Shown here: one piece after another, positions 1 through 8,356 of the stretch
How positions within the stretch are numbered: position 1 is the first letter of the stretch
How the letters are laid out: each line of letters opens with the position of its first letter
Assembly: GCA_964591605.1 (NCBI GenBank)
Contig: CAZQEN010000098.1
Coordinates: 1 to 21,306 of the forward strand
From: CAYLLT01 sp964591605
Lineage (GTDB): Bacteria > Planctomycetota > Phycisphaerae > UBA1845 > PWPN01
Direction of reading: 5' to 3'
Length of the DNA stretch: 21,306 nt
Made by a program: the position numbers and the translations under genes
Notes under the pieces: generated by a model
Database searches by the model: none
The model's input: only the letters and a program-made list of their open reading frames with translations
What the model was told of the DNA's origin: nothing

Positions 1-579
1 GTTGTGCTGCTCGATGAGGTCGAGAAGGCCCACCCCGACGTGATGAACCTGTTCTACCAGGTGTTCGACAAGGGGACGCTGGCCGACGGCGAGGGCCGCG
101 TCATTGACTTCAAGAACACGGTGATCTTCCTGACCAGCAACCTGGGCACCGACGCGATTCAGGGCCTGTGCGAGTCGGGCGAGGAGGTCACCCCCGACGC
201 GCTGAAGGAGGCGATCTACCCGCATCTGCGCGAACACTTCAAGCCGGCCCTTCTGGCCCGCATGACGGTGATCCCGTTCCTCACGCTCGGCCAGGAGGTC
301 CTGAAGTCCATCGCGCGGATGAAGCTGGGCAAGCTGGCGTCGCGGGTCACCGCCACGCACAAGATCGCGTTCGAGGCCGACGACAAGGTGTATGAGACCA
401 TGGCCTCACGCTGCCAGCAAGTGGATCTGGGGGCGAGACAGGTGGATCATCTGATCGACCAGTCGATCCTGCCCGATCTGTCGCGCGAGCTGCTGAGCCG
501 GATGACGTCCGAGACGATGCCCACGAAGCTGACGATGGGCGTTTCGGAAGCGGGAGAGTTTACGTACGCGTTTTCGTGA
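1..579 (+). CDS. tssH: T6SS sheath-recycling AAA+ ATPase ClpV/TssH, C-terminal part
   Basis: Only the last 192 residues are visible; the gene enters from the left edge in frame 1. The visible part opens on a Walker B strand (VVLLDEVEKAHPDV). It continues with the sensor 1 Asn in TSNLG (visible residue 47) and a sensor 2 GAR motif (Arg at visible residue 146), followed by the C-terminal segment DQSILPDLSRELL. That segment is characteristic of the ClpV/TssH branch of the Clp/Hsp100 family rather than ClpB. ClpV hexamers extract and recycle contracted TssB/TssC sheath in the cytoplasm, which agrees with the vgrG, PAAR and sheath genes downstream on the same strand. It stops 121 bp before vgrG. 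The N-terminal domain and first AAA module lie outside the window, so sheath-binding features cannot be checked. Confidence 0.95.
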   Translation, partial: VVLLDEVEKAHPDVMNLFYQVFDKGTLADGEGRVIDFKNTVIFLTSNLGTDAIQGLCESGEEVTPDALKEAIYPHLREHFKPALLARMTVIPFLTLGQEVLKSIARMKLGKLASRVTATHKIAFEADDKVYETMASRCQQVDLGARQVDHLIDQSILPDLSRELLSRMTSETMPTKLTMGVSEAGEFTYAFS

Positions 580-622
580 GAGGGATTCCGGGTTGAGAAG
601 GGCGGATCACCGACGGGATGGG

Positions 623-638
623 CGCCGCCGCGGCGGCG
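623..638. repeat. Perfect 16-bp GC palindrome between tssH and vgrG
   Basis: The sequence CGCCGCCGCGGCGGCG is its own reverse complement and lies in the 121-bp spacer between the tssH stop and the vgrG start. No T-run follows, so it is not a convincing intrinsic terminator. It could form a hairpin in the transcript or simply reflect GC-rich composition. I see no other structured signal in this spacer. Confidence 0.5.
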
Positions 639-700
639 TCTGGTGCCCGGTCTGCGGTCCGCAATCGACAATCCGAAGTTGGCTCCGGGAGTAATCACTC

Positions 701-3352
701 ATGGCGGTCATGCGGGATATGAGTCGGGCGCAGATTGCCTTCCAGGTTTCAGGAGGCGACCTGGACCAGTTCCAGGTGATGCGCTATCGCGGAACGGAGG
801 GGCTCAACCAGCTCTACCGCTTCGAGATCGAGATGGCAGCGGCCGCCGATACTGTCGTCTTCGAAGACATCGTCGGCAAGCCCGCGGTGTTGAGCATCAA
901 CACCTTCGAGGGCGAGACCTGGTTTCACGGCATCGTCTCCCGCCTCGAAATGACGGGCGAGACGGTGGACCAGGCGTATTACCGCGCCGAGCTCGTGCCC
1001 ACGTTCTGGCTGCTCACCCACCGCTATACGTCGCGCATCTTCCAGAACAAGAACATCAAGCAGATCATCACCGACGTGCTGACCGAGGGCGGCATTCCCT
1101 CGGACCGCTTCAACCTGGACGGCCTGCCCGACAGCGTCTTCCAGCCCTACGAATACTGCGTTCAATACCGCGAGACTGATTTCAATTTCATTTCGCGGCT
1201 CTGCGAGCGTGAAGGCATCTGGTACTTCTTCCAGCAGTCGCAGGACAAGCACGTCCTGACCTTCTGCGCGGGACCGGGCTTCGCCGTGCCCATCACCGGC
1301 GATCCGGCGCTGCGTTACATCCCGCCGACCGGTCTGGCCGTCGAGCAGGAGCACGTGTTCCGGTTCCGCCGGGCCCAGTCGGTGCGTCCCGGGGCGGTGG
1401 TGCTCAACGATTTCAATTTCAAGAAGCCCAAGCTGGACCTGGAGGCCAAGGGCGACAACGCGCGGGACCCCGGGCTGGCGTTCATCGACTTTCCCGGCGA
1501 GTACGCGGAGCAGAATGACGGGATGACGGTGGCCGAGCGGCGGGCTCAGGAGTTTGAGTCCAGCCGGGTCACCGCCATCGGGCAGAGCAACTGCAAGCGG
1601 CTCGGGCCGGGCAAGATCTTCGAGCTCAAGGAACACCCCACGGCGAGCTTCAACGGCAAGTACTTCATCACGTCGGTCACGCACTGCGGCAAGCAGGCTG
1701 TCCTGCGTACGTCGACGGCCGCGGGCATGCGCACCGGCCTGCTGGAGGGGCGCGTGCACCAGGCCCTCATCGCCGCGCGCGGGCACACCGACCAGACCAT
1801 CAGGGATCTCGCCGAAGCGCTGCTGCAGATCGTGACGCGGTTCGCCGCCGGCGATCCGACGGCCAGCCGGGCCCTGACCCAGTGGCTCTACCATGCCGGG
1901 CAGGTGTCCCGTGACCTGCCGAGCACGGCCCTGGCCCTGGGCGGAAGCCCGCTGGACTGGCTGGCTCTGCCCAACATCATCTCCGACGTGGCCCGCGACA
2001 GTGTCGTCGATGCGGATGCCCCCATCTACGAGTGCCGCTTTGAGTGCGTTCCGGAGAACGTGACGTGGCGTCCGCCCCGGCTCACGCCGTGGCCGGTGAT
2101 CCGCGGTTGCCAGACGGCGCGCGTCGTGGGGCCCGAGGGCGAAGAGATCCACGTCGACAAATACGGCCGCGTGCGCGTGCAGTTCCACTGGGATCGCCAG
2201 GGGTCGGAGAACGGCCAGCCCAAGATGCACGGGGCCGACTCGTCCTGCTGGATTCGCGTCTGTCAGGGCATGGCCGGCGGCCAGTACGGCATCATGTTCA
2301 TCCCGCGCGTCGGCCAGGAGGTGGTCGTCGATTTCCTCGAAGGCAACCCCGACAATCCCCTGATCGTCGGGCGGGTGTTCAACGACGACCACATGCCTCC
2401 GTACCCGCTGCCCGACGAGAAGACCAAGAGCGTCATCAAGACCCACAGCAGCAAGGGCGGCGGCGGCTGCAACGAAATCCGCTTCGAGGACCTCAAGGAC
2501 AACGAGCAGCTTCTCATCCAGGCCCAGCGCCGGATGGATACGAAGGTCAAGTCGTCACACTTCCACACCGCCGCCGCGTACCACCTGCTGGTGGGGGGCG
2601 AAAAGGACGGCGAACTCTATGGCGAATACCGCCAGAAGGTGTTCAAAGCCAAGCAGACGCACGTTGTGGGCGAGGTCCGCACGTGGATCGAGGAGACCGA
2701 AGGCCACATCGTCGGCAAGGACCAGATGAACGAGATCCAGGGTGCGCGGAGCACCAGCGTCGGCGGCGACGACATCACCCTCGTCGGCAAGAACATGAAG
2801 TACGACGTGGGGACGACCGCGCACATCAAGGGGACCGACATCAAGATCGAGGGCTCCAACAGCATCGAGCTGGTGAGCGGCGGAAGCAGCATCGTGCTGT
2901 GCAGCGGGGGCATCTATATCCAGGGCTCGATGGTCTACATCAACAGCGGGGCGGGGCCGTCGGTGGCGGCGGTGGAAGGCGGCGTCGGACCGCCCGCGGT
3001 CGAGGATCCCGGCGCGGCGGAGTCCACCAAGCCCGGCCGCGACGTGCGCTACACCGCGCCCGGCCTGGTGCCGCCCGAGGCGCCGGCCCTGCCCGAGGTT
3101 CCGGGGCACGACTTCCCCGAGCAGCCGCCGCCGCCCGCGCGGACCTCGTTCATCGACATCGAGCTGCTCGATGATCTGCAGCGCCCGGTTCCGGGTGAGC
3201 GCTGGGAGATCACCGACCCCGAGGGGCGCGTGCATCGCGGCACCACCGACTCGCAGGGACGGGCCCACCTGGGCGGGATTGTCGCCGGGGTGTGCCAGAT
3301 CAGGTTCCCGCGCCTCGACGCCGACGCGTGGGAGCGGAACACGGGAGCGTGA
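701..3352 (+). CDS. vgrG: T6SS spike protein VgrG (TssI) with helical insertion and C-terminal beta module
   Basis: This 883-residue protein forms the trimeric spike at the tip of the Hcp tube. The N-terminal gpD-like domain (about residues 10-330) carries typical VgrG wording such as YCVQYRETDFNFISRLCE. The gp5 OB-fold (about 471-555) contains YGRVRVQFHWDR and GQEVVVDFLEGNPDNPLIVG, and a gp5-like beta-helix needle follows (about 560-760). Two things are unusual. About 105 mostly helical residues (roughly 335-440) interrupt the end of the gpD-like domain. After a Pro/Ala linker, a beta domain at about 816-878 closely resembles two domains in the PAAR protein encoded at 6474. The ATG at 701 has GGGAG at 687-691; in-frame ATGs at 710 and 719 are alternatives. 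Cargo genes follow after 65 bp. Confidence 0.97.
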   Translation: MAVMRDMSRAQIAFQVSGGDLDQFQVMRYRGTEGLNQLYRFEIEMAAAADTVVFEDIVGKPAVLSINTFEGETWFHGIVSRLEMTGETVDQAYYRAELVPTFWLLTHRYTSRIFQNKNIKQIITDVLTEGGIPSDRFNLDGLPDSVFQPYEYCVQYRETDFNFISRLCEREGIWYFFQQSQDKHVLTFCAGPGFAVPITGDPALRYIPPTGLAVEQEHVFRFRRAQSVRPGAVVLNDFNFKKPKLDLEAKGDNARDPGLAFIDFPGEYAEQNDGMTVAERRAQEFESSRVTAIGQSNCKRLGPGKIFELKEHPTASFNGKYFITSVTHCGKQAVLRTSTAAGMRTGLLEGRVHQALIAARGHTDQTIRDLAEALLQIVTRFAAGDPTASRALTQWLYHAGQVSRDLPSTALALGGSPLDWLALPNIISDVARDSVVDADAPIYECRFECVPENVTWRPPRLTPWPVIRGCQTARVVGPEGEEIHVDKYGRVRVQFHWDRQGSENGQPKMHGADSSCWIRVCQGMAGGQYGIMFIPRVGQEVVVDFLEGNPDNPLIVGRVFNDDHMPPYPLPDEKTKSVIKTHSSKGGGGCNEIRFEDLKDNEQLLIQAQRRMDTKVKSSHFHTAAAYHLLVGGEKDGELYGEYRQKVFKAKQTHVVGEVRTWIEETEGHIVGKDQMNEIQGARSTSVGGDDITLVGKNMKYDVGTTAHIKGTDIKIEGSNSIELVSGGSSIVLCSGGIYIQGSMVYINSGAGPSVAAVEGGVGPPAVEDPGAAESTKPGRDVRYTAPGLVPPEAPALPEVPGHDFPEQPPPPARTSFIDIELLDDLQRPVPGERWEITDPEGRVHRGTTDSQGRAHLGGIVAGVCQIRFPRLDADAWERNTGA

Positions 3353-3417
3353 GGTTTGCCGGTTTCCGATGAGTCTGCACGAAATCGGGAACCGAGGATG
3401 GTAAACGGGAGCAGGAT

Positions 3418-5397
3418 ATGCCGACCAACGTAACCGCAGGGGATGGTGATACGCTTTGCAGCATCGCCGTGCCGAACGGTTTCCGCAACTGCCGCAAGGT
3501 GCGGGACGCGAACCCGTCGCTGGCGAGCCGGGAACTGCGGCCCGGTGACGTGGTCACCGTGCCGGACCCGACCCCCAAGGAGGAGCCGGGCCAGACCGAA
3601 CAACTGCACAAGTTCATCCGGCACGGTTCGCCGCCGAACCGTGTGTTCATCATCCAGGACTTCAATCGCACCAATCCCCAGCAGGCGCTGTCGGATATGC
3701 AGCGGCGACTGGCGATCACGAACTATGTTCCCGGTCGCCAGGGGACCGGCTTTGCCACCCAGCCGTGGTTCAGAAACTTCGGCTTCAACGCCGGCGCCAG
3801 CGTGGATCCCGATCACTTCAAGATCCAGGTTCTCGATCAGAAGGCCAAAGAACGCGGCGACACCATCACGCGGTGCACGCTGCAGGTGCAGCGGCCCCGT
3901 CTCAACCCGGCTGGTCAGATCGAACGATGGGAGGATCTCACCGACCCGGGCACCTTGCTGGTGGATCTCGAGTGCCAGCACGTGGGCGACGACAACTCAC
4001 CCTGGTTTCGTTCCCGTTACTTACGCCTGCTGGTCGAGAGAGATGACCAGAACAACCGCGTGGCCGACAACGTCGACACGGGTGCCGACCTTTCATCGCA
4101 GACCCTCGTGGCCCAGCTTCCCACCGATGATCGCCGACTTGAGGTCCTCGATCTGCGGGTCCATGGTTTCAAGGACATCGAGGAATGCGGCGCGACCGGC
4201 GCCGAACCCAAGTGCCGGGCCCATGCGTTCGCCGACATCGGCAAGAGCGAGCTGGCGCTCAAGATCAAGGTGGTCCGTGTCGACGGACCCGGTGCCCAGG
4301 CCGCGCAGGTGACGTCCGACGAGATTCATGACACGATGCTGAGGAATCTACGCCTGCAGCTCGCCCAGACCAACATCGGCCTGCAGATCCTGAGCGTCGT
4401 GACGGTTCCGCCGCCTCAGAACATGATCACCGTGGGCGACAACCAGGTGGTCAAGGCCAGCGGCGGAGAGACGATTGGTGCGACGGTCGCTCTGGCCACG
4501 GGCAACGTGACGGCCACCATCACCACCGACAAGAAGGACACGCCGGATGAGACCGCCGCCCGGCTGGCTCAGGCCCTGCGTGCAAAGGGGGTGCGTGTCC
4601 GGGTATCGAACAATGCGCCACCGCGCGGCTCCGGCGACGACTTCGGGCCGGCCGACATTCTGTGCTTCAACCCCGACGGCTCGCCTGCCCGCGTCCTCGG
4701 GGTGACCAATGCTGCGGGGGAGCGTCAGAAGCTCAATCACAGCGGCAACTGGAGCAACAACGCGGTCGATCCGGGTGACATCCAGTACGGGGCGAACGAA
4801 CCTCAGTTCCGCCTGATCGGCAGCCGCGACTTCCGCGCTTTGCTGAAGAACCACTTCGAAGGGACCGACCGCTTCCATGCCTATGTCGTGAACAACTTCG
4901 CCCAGGCCAACCCCGGTTTCACGCTGCTGGGCCAGGCCCTGATCCCCTATTCGCAGGTCGACAGCAGGATTCGGCCCAAGCCGGCGTTCACGATGGGCGT
5001 GCTGGTCAGTGCGCTGGGAGCCCGCAAGAAGACAACGCTCATGCATGAAGGCGGCCACGTCCTGCTCGACGCCATTCATACGACCACAGCGGTGACCGGC
5101 GGGCCCGACACCGACTGGCAGGGTAACGCCAACAACGCCCGCCTCGGCTTCTCCGAGATCATGTGCCGCCTGGACAGCTCGGGGCCGACGAATGCGCCGG
5201 TGCCGTTCCTCCACAAGCGGTTCTCAGACAGTCCGTTGACGGTAGAGTTTGAAGTGCCGGTGGGTGACATGAACTCCAGTAAGGTCGTGTTCGGATCGCC
5301 ACCCAATTCGTCGACGACGCGGCGGTTCCGCGAGCTGTTCTCGTCCGTCTACGTCAATCTGCGTCAGCTCCGGCCGGCGCCGGGATCGAACCTGTAG
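3418..5397 (+). CDS. LysM and zincin-like metallopeptidase, candidate T6SS effector
   Basis: This 659-residue protein is encoded 65 bp after vgrG, with GGGAG at 3407-3411 six bases before the ATG. Residues 5-50 read as a LysM module (GDTLCSIA ... ELRPGDVVTVP), a fold that binds peptidoglycan. A long mixed alpha/beta middle region is not recognised. Near the C-terminus H543-E544-G-G-H547 is a zinc-protease HExxH motif. H554 or D550 may be a third ligand, and FSEIMC (Met582) resembles a metzincin Met-turn. The spacing HExxH plus seven to the next His is one residue longer than the classical metzincin HExxHxxGxxH, so the clan is uncertain. There is no signal peptide, which fits export by T6SS rather than Sec. 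A secreted cell-wall or envelope protease effector carried by VgrG is inferred, not shown. Confidence 0.85.
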   Translation: MPTNVTAGDGDTLCSIAVPNGFRNCRKVRDANPSLASRELRPGDVVTVPDPTPKEEPGQTEQLHKFIRHGSPPNRVFIIQDFNRTNPQQALSDMQRRLAITNYVPGRQGTGFATQPWFRNFGFNAGASVDPDHFKIQVLDQKAKERGDTITRCTLQVQRPRLNPAGQIERWEDLTDPGTLLVDLECQHVGDDNSPWFRSRYLRLLVERDDQNNRVADNVDTGADLSSQTLVAQLPTDDRRLEVLDLRVHGFKDIEECGATGAEPKCRAHAFADIGKSELALKIKVVRVDGPGAQAAQVTSDEIHDTMLRNLRLQLAQTNIGLQILSVVTVPPPQNMITVGDNQVVKASGGETIGATVALATGNVTATITTDKKDTPDETAARLAQALRAKGVRVRVSNNAPPRGSGDDFGPADILCFNPDGSPARVLGVTNAAGERQKLNHSGNWSNNAVDPGDIQYGANEPQFRLIGSRDFRALLKNHFEGTDRFHAYVVNNFAQANPGFTLLGQALIPYSQVDSRIRPKPAFTMGVLVSALGARKKTTLMHEGGHVLLDAIHTTTAVTGGPDTDWQGNANNARLGFSEIMCRLDSSGPTNAPVPFLHKRFSDSPLTVEFEVPVGDMNSSKVVFGSPPNSSTTRRFRELFSSVYVNLRQLRPAPGSNL

Positions 5398-5437
5398 CGG
5401 CTGGCCCCCGCGGCCGCCGAAGGAGCAGTGGACCACT

Positions 5438-6397
5438 ATGCTACCCAAACCTCCAGACGGATATTTCCAGGAAAGCGAGGCGCAGCAGGCGCTGCAGGTG
5501 TTCGTGTTCGGAGACAAGTACGATCCGGTCAACCTGCCCAAGCGCGCCGACCCCAGGCAGGCGGACGATTTCGTCAAAAAGGTCCTCGACGACAAGGACC
5601 TGCGCGTTCGCCCGCTGACCCGCTGCGGCATGCTCATGCGGTTTTTCGATCTGCGCGTTCGGGCTGAGCAGGTCGTCAAGTGGATTGACCGCCGCGAAAT
5701 CGAGCAGGACCAGTATCCGCGGCTGATGACCGCAGTGGGTATCGTCGGCGATCTGGGCGAGGCGCCCATGCAGGATCGCGCCGCCCAGCTCTACCAGCTC
5801 ATGCTGACCCACCGCAAGGCGGAGAAGCACTTTCCGAACCTGATCGACTGCCTGTTCCACCTGTCTGCGGCCGATCCCAAATGGGTGTCGGACGCGCTCA
5901 ACCAGCGGGCCAGGGATCTCCAGGCCAGGGCCGACGCCGATCAGGACGCCGCGGTGGCGCACAACGATGTGAAGGACTGGCTCGCCGACCGGCTGCCCAC
6001 CGTCTCGGATGCCCGGAAGAAACGCGAAGATGTCATGAAGATCGCCGCCGCGGACCGGCGCCGATCCGAGTTCGCGCGCTACTACCTGCAGCTCGAGGTG
6101 AACGGCTACATCGACATGGCTGCCTGGGGCATGATGATGCTCCAGCGCGAATGCAACGAGAGTTCGCCCCCTGAGATCGCGGGCGAGCTCTCCCACGTGC
6201 TGGACATCATGATCTCGCGCGGCACGGCCATGCGCTCGCCCACGCCCAAGGATCAGCAGGACCTCAAGATCTACGTCACGCGGTGCGTGCATGCGATCGA
6301 GTTTTACCAGGGCAAATTGTCCGACAAGCAGGCGGAGTTTGCGGCCAAACATAACAATGAGAAGCAGACGGACGTCCTGCAGTGGGAGAAGCAGTGA
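5438..6397 (+). CDS. All-helical cytoplasmic protein of unknown function, possible effector partner
   Basis: This 319-residue protein is not recognised. It is rich in charged residues (Arg, Asp, Gln, Lys), appears almost entirely helical and has neither signal peptide nor membrane segment, so it should stay in the cytoplasm. It is encoded 40 bp after the LysM/zincin protein and 76 bp before the PAAR protein. An AAGGAG at 5420-5425 lies 12 bases before the ATG, a long spacing. A gene wedged between a candidate effector and a PAAR gene could encode an immunity protein, an effector chaperone or an adaptor. A cytoplasmic immunity protein would not match an effector acting in the periplasm, so a loading or adaptor role is slightly more attractive. 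Both are guesses from position only. Confidence 0.85.
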   Translation: MLPKPPDGYFQESEAQQALQVFVFGDKYDPVNLPKRADPRQADDFVKKVLDDKDLRVRPLTRCGMLMRFFDLRVRAEQVVKWIDRREIEQDQYPRLMTAVGIVGDLGEAPMQDRAAQLYQLMLTHRKAEKHFPNLIDCLFHLSAADPKWVSDALNQRARDLQARADADQDAAVAHNDVKDWLADRLPTVSDARKKREDVMKIAAADRRRSEFARYYLQLEVNGYIDMAAWGMMMLQRECNESSPPEIAGELSHVLDIMISRGTAMRSPTPKDQQDLKIYVTRCVHAIEFYQGKLSDKQAEFAAKHNNEKQTDVLQWEKQ

Positions 6398-6473
6398 GAC
6401 GCGGGACGCGGGGGGCGGAGTCATCGCTGATTCCACGGTTGACGGTTGGTCTCAGGTGGCATGAGGGTTCGGC

Positions 6474-8336
6474 ATGCCGGATGCGGCACGAGTAGGTGAT
6501 GCAACGCAGCACGGCACCCCGCTCGGGGCGGGGCCGGGGAGCAGTGACGTCAAGATCGGCTATATGGCTGCTTGGCGGGCGGTGCCATCGTCGGTGGCCT
6601 CGGCGATCGACGGCATCTCCAGCGCGATGAAGTCGTTCATGGACAAACCGGTGATGACGCCGGCCAATGCCGCAGCCGACATCGCCAAGATCTCGCAGAA
6701 ACTCACGGAAGGCGGGGCGAAAGCGGCGGCCGCGGGCGCTCCGGCTGCCGCGGGCACGGCATCCAGCCAACTGGCAACGCTCAACACAGTCAACGGGACG
6801 CTGACGACGGCCTGGACCAGCGCTTCGGCAGCGCCCGGCGGCCAACCGGCAGCCAACCAGGCTTACACCGAGGGTATCAAGACCGCGGCGGGAGCGGCGG
6901 CGGCCGCGACCATGTCCGCCATGGCCAGCCTGGCGGATATGCATACCTGCCCCACGCCCTGTCCGCCCCCTCCGCACGGTCCGGGCTTCGTGACCAAGGG
7001 CAGCAGCACAGTGGTGATCAACAACCTCCCGGCCTGCCGCAAGGACGACAAGGTCATGGAGGCGTGCGGCGGCCCGGACCCGATCTCCATGGGCTGCAGC
7101 TCGGTCATCATCGGCGATGAAAGCGGTGGGGGCGCCGGCAGCGGCGGGGGAGGCGGCGGCGGCGAGACCAGCGGCGGCGGCGGCGAGGAGGGCGGATCCT
7201 CCGAGGAAGAGGAAAGTTCGGCGCCGGCCGAATACTCCGAGGAGGAGCCGTCGAGCCGGCCACCGGGCCAGCCCACCAAGCCCGCCGGCACCGGCACGCA
7301 CTGGATCGAGCTCGAAATGGTCGATGAGGCGGAGGAACCCGTCGTGGGCGAGCTCTACGTCGTCCAGACGCCCGACGGCAAGGAAATCCGCGGCGGCCTC
7401 GACGAAAAAGGCCAGGTCCGCATCACCGGCATCAAGAATCCCGGCTCCTGCATCATCAAGTTCCCGAACCTCGACCTGGCCGTGTGGGAACGCTGGCGGC
7501 CGGGGCCGTCGCAGCCGTCCAGCCCGCCCACCGGGGCAGCGCCGCCGTTCCAGATCGACGAGGGCGGGCCGGTCCCGCAGGGACCTTCGCAGCGCGGCGG
7601 ATACTGGCGACAGGTGTCACAGGGCGAGTGCATGTCCAGCCTTGCCGCCGACACCGGCCATTTCTGGAGCACGATCTGGAACCACCCCGCCAATGCGGAG
7701 CTCAAGCGGCGGCGCGGCGACCCCAACGTCCTGCTCCCTGGCGATGCCGTGTTCATCCCGGACAAGCGCCTCAAGGAAGACACCGGGGCCACGGATGCGC
7801 GTCACAAGTTCCGCCGCCGCGGTGAGCCCAGCTACCTGCGGCTCAAGCTCATGGAGTTCGGCAAGCCCCTCGCGGGCGAGACGTATATCCTCCGGATTGA
7901 CGGGCGCAGAAAACAGGGCACCACGGATCCCGAGGGTCTGCTGGTCGAATCGATTCCGGGCAACGCTCGGAGGGTCTACCTGCGGGTGGCGGGGCGGGAA
8001 TATCGCCTCAAGCTGGGCGCTCTGAATCCGGTCAATCAGATCGGCGGCATTCAGATGCGGCTCAACAACCTGGGATTCCTGTGCGGCCCGGCCGACGGAA
8101 CCTGGAACGCGCGGACGCGGGCCGCCCTGAACCTCTTCCGCAGCTCGGTCGGCCTTCCGGAATCGCCGGAGCCGGATGCGGCCACGCTGCAGCGGCTGCT
8201 CGAATGCCATGACCGTCTGCAGCACGGCGTCGAGCAGGAGGAAGTCCCGGACGACGACGATCTGGAGGAAATCGAGGACGACGGGTCGGATCCCGAGCAG
8301 GAAGACAAGCTCGACGATCTCGACATCGACAACTGA
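6474..8336 (+). CDS. PAAR spike-tip protein with LysM and peptidoglycan-binding domains
   Basis: This 620-residue protein begins with a split PAAR-like domain: MPDAARVGDATQHGTPL at the start and its second half around residues 160-220 (CPTPCPPPPHGPGF, then STVVINNLPACRKDDKV and SMGCSSVIIGD). An Ala-rich helical insertion separates the halves. A Gly/Ser/Glu linker (about 220-270) leads to a beta module at 276-340 that matches the VgrG C-terminus. A LysM-like module (about 376-430, ending LLPGDAVFIPD), a second copy of the beta module (about 452-510), a peptidoglycan-binding domain 1 (about 520-580, MRLNNLGFLCGPADG then TRAALNLF) and a very acidic tail follow. PAAR proteins sharpen the VgrG tip and bring effector domains; here the cargo looks designed to bind cell wall. 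GAGGG lies six bases before the ATG. Confidence 0.92.
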   Translation: MPDAARVGDATQHGTPLGAGPGSSDVKIGYMAAWRAVPSSVASAIDGISSAMKSFMDKPVMTPANAAADIAKISQKLTEGGAKAAAAGAPAAAGTASSQLATLNTVNGTLTTAWTSASAAPGGQPAANQAYTEGIKTAAGAAAAATMSAMASLADMHTCPTPCPPPPHGPGFVTKGSSTVVINNLPACRKDDKVMEACGGPDPISMGCSSVIIGDESGGGAGSGGGGGGGETSGGGGEEGGSSEEEESSAPAEYSEEEPSSRPPGQPTKPAGTGTHWIELEMVDEAEEPVVGELYVVQTPDGKEIRGGLDEKGQVRITGIKNPGSCIIKFPNLDLAVWERWRPGPSQPSSPPTGAAPPFQIDEGGPVPQGPSQRGGYWRQVSQGECMSSLAADTGHFWSTIWNHPANAELKRRRGDPNVLLPGDAVFIPDKRLKEDTGATDARHKFRRRGEPSYLRLKLMEFGKPLAGETYILRIDGRRKQGTTDPEGLLVESIPGNARRVYLRVAGREYRLKLGALNPVNQIGGIQMRLNNLGFLCGPADGTWNARTRAALNLFRSSVGLPESPEPDAATLQRLLECHDRLQHGVEQEEVPDDDDLEEIEDDGSDPEQEDKLDDLDIDN

Positions 8337-8356
8337 TCGGTAGGAACTGCGAAACG

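Noticed and set aside
749..2446. 565-residue minus-strand open frame over vgrG
   Set aside because: It is antisense to a clear VgrG, has Arg/His/Asp-rich shadow composition typical of GC-rich DNA and shows no family motif.
5428..5667. Alternative GTG-started frame after AAGGAG at 5420
   Set aside because: It is out of frame with the 319-residue protein and gives an Arg/Gly-rich shadow product that stops early.
7125..7260. GC-rich tandem repeat within the PAAR gene
   Set aside because: It is in-frame low-complexity coding for a Gly/Ser/Glu linker, not an independent repeat element.
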